Positions 37,869 through 42,344 of a stretch of DNA of 42,344 bases are shown here, piece after piece; the stretch's first letter is position 1, and each line of letters starts with the position of its first letter. Below the pieces are notes generated by a model. The model ran no database searches. It saw nothing but the letters and a program-made list of their open reading frames with translations, and had not been told where the DNA came from. This stretch comes from Anaerolineae bacterium (GTDB lineage Bacteria; Chloroflexota; Anaerolineae; Anaerolineales; RBG-16-64-43). A program made the translations under genes and the position numbers. The DNA is taken from assembly GCA_003141675.1 (NCBI GenBank), contig PLND01000019.1, positions 1 to 42,344 of the forward strand, given 5' to 3'.

Positions 37869-37892
37869 GCCTGAGCATGCGGGAAAGGTTCT

Positions 37893-39830
37893 ATGATCAA
37901 GCGAACATCTGTCATCGGCTGGCTTATTTTTCTTCTGCTTGCGGCGTGCGCTCCGGCTGCGCCTACTATCGCGCCCACCAGTCTTCCTTCGGGCGTTGCG
38001 ATATACCGGGATTCTTCCCAACCGGTCGATGCCCGGGTGGCGGATCTCCTCGGACGGATGACCCTGGATGAGAAGATCGGACAGATGACGCAAGTGCCGA
38101 TCAGTAGCATCGGTGAAGGTGATATTTACCGGTATGCCATCGGTTCCATCCTCAGCGGGGGAAGCGACAGCCCCAAAGATAATTCACTGGCGGGTTGGAC
38201 GACCCTGGTGGACGGCGTTCAGAAGGAAGCGCTTTCCACGCGGCTGGCGATCCCGCTCATTTACGGAATCGATGCTGTCCACGGAGTGGGACATTTAGTG
38301 GGAAGCACGGTCTTCCCGCAGGAAATCGGACTAGGAGCCGCGAATGATCCGGACCTGATGCGGCAGATCGGGCGGGCGACCGCGGAGGAAATGCTCGCCG
38401 TCGGGATTCCGTGGAATTTCGCCCCCGTGGTCGCGGTGCCGCAAGACGTGCGCTGGGGCAGAACCTACGAGGCCTACGGCGAAGATACGGCGCTGGTTTC
38501 CGCTTTGGGATCGGCTTACATCGAGGGGCTGCAATCCATCCCCGCCGAAACGACCGCGGCGCCGGGACAAACCCTCGGCACCCTGGCGACTGCCAAACAT
38601 TTTCTCGGAGACGGGGCAACCATCTTCGGTTCATCGACGGTCCCCCAGTATCTGCTTGACCAGGGGAACATGCAGGCGGATGAGCAGACCGTGCGGGCGC
38701 TCTTCCTTCCGCCCTACCAGGCCGCGGTGAAAGCGGGCGCAATGAGCGTGATGATTTCTTTCAGCAGCTGGAACGGGACCAAAATGCACGCCCAGCATTA
38801 TTTGATCACCACCGTGCTGAAAGGCGAGCTTGGCTTTCAAGGGTTCACGGTTTCGGATTGGGGCGGGATCGACCAAATCGATCCGTCGAATTATTACCAT
38901 TCCGTCGTGACGGCGATCAACGCCGGTATCGATATGGGAATGATCCCCGATAACTACACCACGTTTATCGACTCGATCCGTCAGGGGGTGCAAGCCGGCG
39001 ATATTCTGCCGGAGCGGATCGACGACGCGGTCACGCGCATCCTGCGAGTCAAGTTCCTGCTCGGCCTGTTTGATCACCCGTTGTCCGACCCGATATACCA
39101 GGGCACCGTCCGCTCCTCGGCCCATCTCGAGCTGGCGCGTCGAGCGGTGCGCGAATCGCTGGTGCTGCTGAAGAACGATCATCAGGCGCTGCCCATCGAC
39201 AAGCAAACGCCGCTCGTGCTCGTCTCGGGCGTCGGCGCCGACGACACCGGGATGCAATCCGGCGGGTGGACTCTCGGCTGGCAGGGCGAGCCCGGCAACA
39301 ACGTGGTCGGATCCACCATCCTCGACGGAATCCGCGCGCTGGTGAGCGATCAAACGCGGGTGATCTACCGGAGCGGCGGTGTTTTCGACGACCTGCCCGG
39401 GAAGGCGCCGGTGGGGATCGCGGTGGTAGCCGAGACGCCGTATGCGGAAGGAGTCGGGGACTTGGCCGATTTGCGCCTTCCCGCAGACGACGTGGACCGG
39501 ATCAACCGCCTGCGGGTGAAGGTCGACAAGCTGATCGTCATCGTCGTCTCCGGCCGCCCGCGGATCATCACCGATCAATATCAAACCGCGGATGCTTGGG
39601 TGGCCGCCTGGCTGCCGGGTTCCGAAGCGGATGCGATCGCCGGCGTGCTCTTCGGGGATTACCCCTTCACCGGAAAGCTGCCCTATACCTGGCCGCGGTC
39701 GAATAACCAACTGCCCATCAATAAAAATAACGACACCGGATTGACCGGCTGCAGTGCGCCGCTCTTCCCCTACGGGTACGGACTCGGAACGACCGGAAGT
39801 ACGCCAATCCAGTGGATCGATTGCCCGTAG
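37893..39830 (+). CDS. glycoside hydrolase family 3 lipoprotein (beta-glucosidase-like)
   Basis: Lipobox LLLAACAP; RVADLLGRMTLDEKIGQMTQV; YGIDAVHGVGHLVGSTVFPQEIGLGAANDPDLMRQIG; FTVSDWGGIDQI (nucleophile Asp); LVLLKNDHQALPI. Confidence 0.95.
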   Translation: MIKRTSVIGWLIFLLLAACAPAAPTIAPTSLPSGVAIYRDSSQPVDARVADLLGRMTLDEKIGQMTQVPISSIGEGDIYRYAIGSILSGGSDSPKDNSLAGWTTLVDGVQKEALSTRLAIPLIYGIDAVHGVGHLVGSTVFPQEIGLGAANDPDLMRQIGRATAEEMLAVGIPWNFAPVVAVPQDVRWGRTYEAYGEDTALVSALGSAYIEGLQSIPAETTAAPGQTLGTLATAKHFLGDGATIFGSSTVPQYLLDQGNMQADEQTVRALFLPPYQAAVKAGAMSVMISFSSWNGTKMHAQHYLITTVLKGELGFQGFTVSDWGGIDQIDPSNYYHSVVTAINAGIDMGMIPDNYTTFIDSIRQGVQAGDILPERIDDAVTRILRVKFLLGLFDHPLSDPIYQGTVRSSAHLELARRAVRESLVLLKNDHQALPIDKQTPLVLVSGVGADDTGMQSGGWTLGWQGEPGNNVVGSTILDGIRALVSDQTRVIYRSGGVFDDLPGKAPVGIAVVAETPYAEGVGDLADLRLPADDVDRINRLRVKVDKLIVIVVSGRPRIITDQYQTADAWVAAWLPGSEADAIAGVLFGDYPFTGKLPYTWPRSNNQLPINKNNDTGLTGCSAPLFPYGYGLGTTGSTPIQWIDCP

Positions 39831-39863
39831 CCCCTCTCATCTTTCTCCCTGAGTAAAACCGAG

Positions 39864-40187
39864 ATGTATCAAATTCTTTTTATCGTATCCCTTTTTATCA
39901 TCGTGTTTCTCGCGCTGGAGCTGGAGTATTTTATCGCGCCGAATTTAATCTTCCTGATTCTTGGAGCTGTCGGTCTGATCTTCGGCATCATCCTCTTTGG
40001 CTATGGGAGTATCCGGAAGCAAGCCGGTCTGCCCGGAAAACCCGGCGAGGCATCCATCCCCGAATCAACGGATAAAAAGCCAAAAGAGGCGTCCGCCTGC
40101 CTGCCGGCGGTTGTCGGAGGCATGTACGCACTGATTGGGATCGGGATATTGATTCTTCAGCTCATTGGTTATCGCTATCTGAGATAG
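39864..40187 (+). CDS. small hypothetical membrane protein
   Basis: 107 aa with three predicted hydrophobic spans. Confidence 0.5.
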   Translation: MYQILFIVSLFIIVFLALELEYFIAPNLIFLILGAVGLIFGIILFGYGSIRKQAGLPGKPGEASIPESTDKKPKEASACLPAVVGGMYALIGIGILILQLIGYRYLR

Positions 40188-40277
40188 CATTGAAGGCTGA
40201 CAGTTTCAATCCTGATTGGATCGGTTGGAACCGTTTTTCGATCGTTTCCTTTCCCGGAAACGATTTGAGGCGAACCT

Positions 40278-40433
40278 GTGAAACCAAATCCTGTCCTCCG
40301 AGAATTGGGTTTTTCCGACCAGGGCTGCGTGAGGAAAATCCATGTCGATGACATCGGGATGTGCCAGGCAGGCACGGCGGCGCGCGACGTAAAATATTCC
40401 AACACGCTCGGACCGGGAATAATATTGGATTAG
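40278..40433 (+). pseudogene. N-terminal remnant of a ChbG/YdjC-like carbohydrate deacetylase
   Basis: GTG frame: MKPNPVLRELGFSDQGCVRKIHVDDIGMCQAGTAARDVKYSNTLGPGIILD*. The first ~33 residues resemble the ChbG/YdjC N-terminus (xxDDIGMC); the rest of the gene is absent. Confidence 0.5.
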
Positions 40434-40442
40434 GATGAAACG

Positions 40443-41090
40443 ATGAAGATCCATCCAAACAGCACGCTCGTCATGATCGGCGATTCCATCACCGAGTGGG
40501 GACGGGAGATGCCCATCCGGGAGGACACGCTCGAGTCCCTCGGCAGCGGGTATGTCCATTTCGTCCACTGCCTGATCGCCGCCGCCGATCCTTCTGTGCG
40601 TGTGCAAATCCTGAACATGGGCGTGGGCGGAAATACGATCCGGGATCTGGCTGCCCGCTGGGAAAACGACGTGATGGCCCAGGCCCCCGATTGGCTCTCG
40701 ATCATGATCGGAATCAACGACGTATGGCGACAATTCGATACGGTCATTCCGAAAGACCAGCAAATAACGGTGGAGGAATTTTCCGGCACGCTGGAACGGT
40801 TGATCGCCAAGATCCGCCCGCGATTACGGGGATTGGTGCTGATGACCCCGTATTACCTCGAGCCCGAACGGACGGATCCAATGCGCGCGATGATGGACCG
40901 GTTCGGGGAGGAAGTGCGCCGCTTGGCGGCAAAATTCCAAGCCGAGTTTGTCGACACCCAGGCGGCAATGGACCTTGCGCTGCGCGAATACTCCCCTGCA
41001 GAACTCGCCGCGGATCGTGTGCATGTGAACGATGTCGGCCACATGATCCTGGCGCGGGCCTTTCTCAAGGCGGTGGATTATTCCTGGTGA
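40443..41090 (+). CDS. SGNH/GDSL hydrolase
   Basis: MIGDSITEWGR (block I), GVGGNTIRDLAARW (block II), MIGINDVWR (block III), DRVHVNDVGH (block V). Confidence 0.93.
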   Translation: MKIHPNSTLVMIGDSITEWGREMPIREDTLESLGSGYVHFVHCLIAAADPSVRVQILNMGVGGNTIRDLAARWENDVMAQAPDWLSIMIGINDVWRQFDTVIPKDQQITVEEFSGTLERLIAKIRPRLRGLVLMTPYYLEPERTDPMRAMMDRFGEEVRRLAAKFQAEFVDTQAAMDLALREYSPAELAADRVHVNDVGHMILARAFLKAVDYSW

Positions 41091-41138
41091 ACGCCGGGGC
41101 GGACGAGCCCGTCTCAAGCCGTAATTTCCGGAGACAAT

Positions 41139-42056
41139 ATGCCAAGCCTACAAAGCCGATTCCTGCGATTTTTTATCCGCCGGATGAATTTCCTCAGCGG
41201 AAAGAACGTTTCCATCCCCGAGATGCGCCGGAGGACGGATTCCTCCGCCGGGCTGCTGCGGCCTCCGCGCGGGGTCTCGATCCAGAGTATTTCCGCGGGG
41301 ACTGTTCCGGCCGAGTGGTTGATTCCGCAAGGTGCACCGCAAGACCGCGTGCTTTTATATTTTCACGGCGGGGGATTCATCTTCTGCTCCCTGAAGAGCC
41401 ACCGGGCGCTCGTTTCCCGGTTGGCCATAGCGGGCGGAACGCGGGCCGTGTCGGTGGATTACCGGCTGGCGCCGGAACATCCCTTCCCCGCCGCGTTGGA
41501 GGATTGCCTCGAAGCGTACCGCTGGACGGTGCAATCCGGAATCTCCCCGCGGCGAATCGTCGTCGCCGGAGATTCTGCCGGCGGGAATTTGGCACTGGTT
41601 CTGCTTCTGGCGCTGCGCCAGGCCGGTGATCCGCTCCCGGCGGCGGCCGTTTGTCTCTCGCCGGTAACCGACATGGCGTGGACCGGCGATTCGATGCGGA
41701 CCAAAGCCGGCGTCGATCCCATTTTCCCCGAGGGAGCGTCATCGCCCCTTGGTTCCTCCATTCATTCCGATTACATCGGTTCCGAGGATCCCCGAAATCC
41801 TCTGATTTCACCGCTCTACGGCGACTGGCGCGGGATGCCGCCGATCCTCCTGCATGTGGGTGAAGATGAGGTTCTGCTGGACGATTCCGTGCGCTTGGCG
41901 GAGCGAGTGCGCGCTGCGGGTGGTATGGCGGAAATCGTCATCTGGCCCGGCATGTGGCACGTCTTTCAGGCAATGACGCCCTTCCTCCCGGAGGCCGACC
42001 AATCGATCCGGCAGATTGGAGAATTTATTACGGATATACAGCGAAGAGGATCTTAG
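41139..42056 (+). CDS. alpha/beta hydrolase, hormone-sensitive-lipase-like family
   Basis: LLYFHGGGFIFCS oxyanion motif, SVDYRLAPEHPFPAALED, VAGDSAGGNLAL nucleophile elbow, C-terminal His in GMWHVFQ. Confidence 0.94.
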   Translation: MPSLQSRFLRFFIRRMNFLSGKNVSIPEMRRRTDSSAGLLRPPRGVSIQSISAGTVPAEWLIPQGAPQDRVLLYFHGGGFIFCSLKSHRALVSRLAIAGGTRAVSVDYRLAPEHPFPAALEDCLEAYRWTVQSGISPRRIVVAGDSAGGNLALVLLLALRQAGDPLPAAAVCLSPVTDMAWTGDSMRTKAGVDPIFPEGASSPLGSSIHSDYIGSEDPRNPLISPLYGDWRGMPPILLHVGEDEVLLDDSVRLAERVRAAGGMAEIVIWPGMWHVFQAMTPFLPEADQSIRQIGEFITDIQRRGS

Positions 42057-42190
42057 GTTCCCGCCGGGGGTTTTCAGCCCAAATGGAGTGATTAAATAAA
42101 AACGTCGCCGGATTTGGGCGGCGCTTCCTTTTATGATGAGAAATAAAATTGTTGATATTTTCTCCGGCAGTTGAATCAACATGTACAGCC

Positions 42191-42247
42191 GTCGGCCACA
42201 TGATCCTGGCGCGGGCTTTTCTCAAGGCGGTGGATTATTTCTGGTAA
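42191..42247 (+). repeat. second copy of the 3' end of the SGNH hydrolase gene (gene remnant)
   Basis: 57 nt matching 41034-41090 with 3 mismatches; encodes VGHMILARAFLKAVDYFW* against VGHMILARAFLKAVDYSW*. Confidence 0.9.
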
Positions 42248-42284
42248 GCGGCGGCTCTCCAGGTGGCGGGGATTCGATGATTTT

Positions 42285-42344
42285 TTATTTTGTCACCGTG
42301 AGTCCGGTGGTCACCACGTCTCCCGCATTCAACCCGGATTTAAT
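42285..42344 (-). CDS. C-terminal end of a minus-strand gene truncated by the window edge
   Basis: Minus-strand frame open to the edge: ...IKSGLNAGDVVTTGLTVTK* with TAA at 42287-42285. Confidence 0.35.
   Translation of the reverse strand: MKSGLNAGDVVTTGLTVTK

Overview
GC-rich bacterial chromosomal window, probably from a Chloroflexi/Anaerolineae-like genome (inferred from gene content, not tested). About 1-16.3 kb is a minus-strand de novo purine cluster. In transcription order it reads purL (with two N-terminal PurS-like units), purQ, bioY, purC, purE (class II-like), purF, a 59-aa orf, purD, purM, a standalone AICAR formyltransferase, purN, purH and guaB. A consensus-like promoter (TTGACT-17 bp-TATAAT) precedes purL. 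About 16.3-42.3 kb is a mostly plus-strand accessory region. It carries a GNAT enzyme, an ANT(6)-like nucleotidyltransferase, an amino-acid racemase, a GT39-like membrane protein, DinB-fold proteins, a regulator plus ABC exporter operon with a palindromic operator candidate, MscL with a C-terminal Cys4 tail, a second purN, an SPL-like radical SAM protein, an adaptor/FtsX/two-ATPase exporter operon (one ATPase with an AbrB-like C-terminal segment), a GH3 lipoprotein, an SGNH hydrolase and an alpha/beta hydrolase. Several gene remnants (membrane protein with two in-frame TAA codons, DinB-like with TAG, ChbG/YdjC-like N-terminus, SGNH 3' end) and two palindromic repeat families are visible. No CRISPR array, rRNA, tRNA or transposase was recognised. 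All product calls come from reading motifs; no database search was run.
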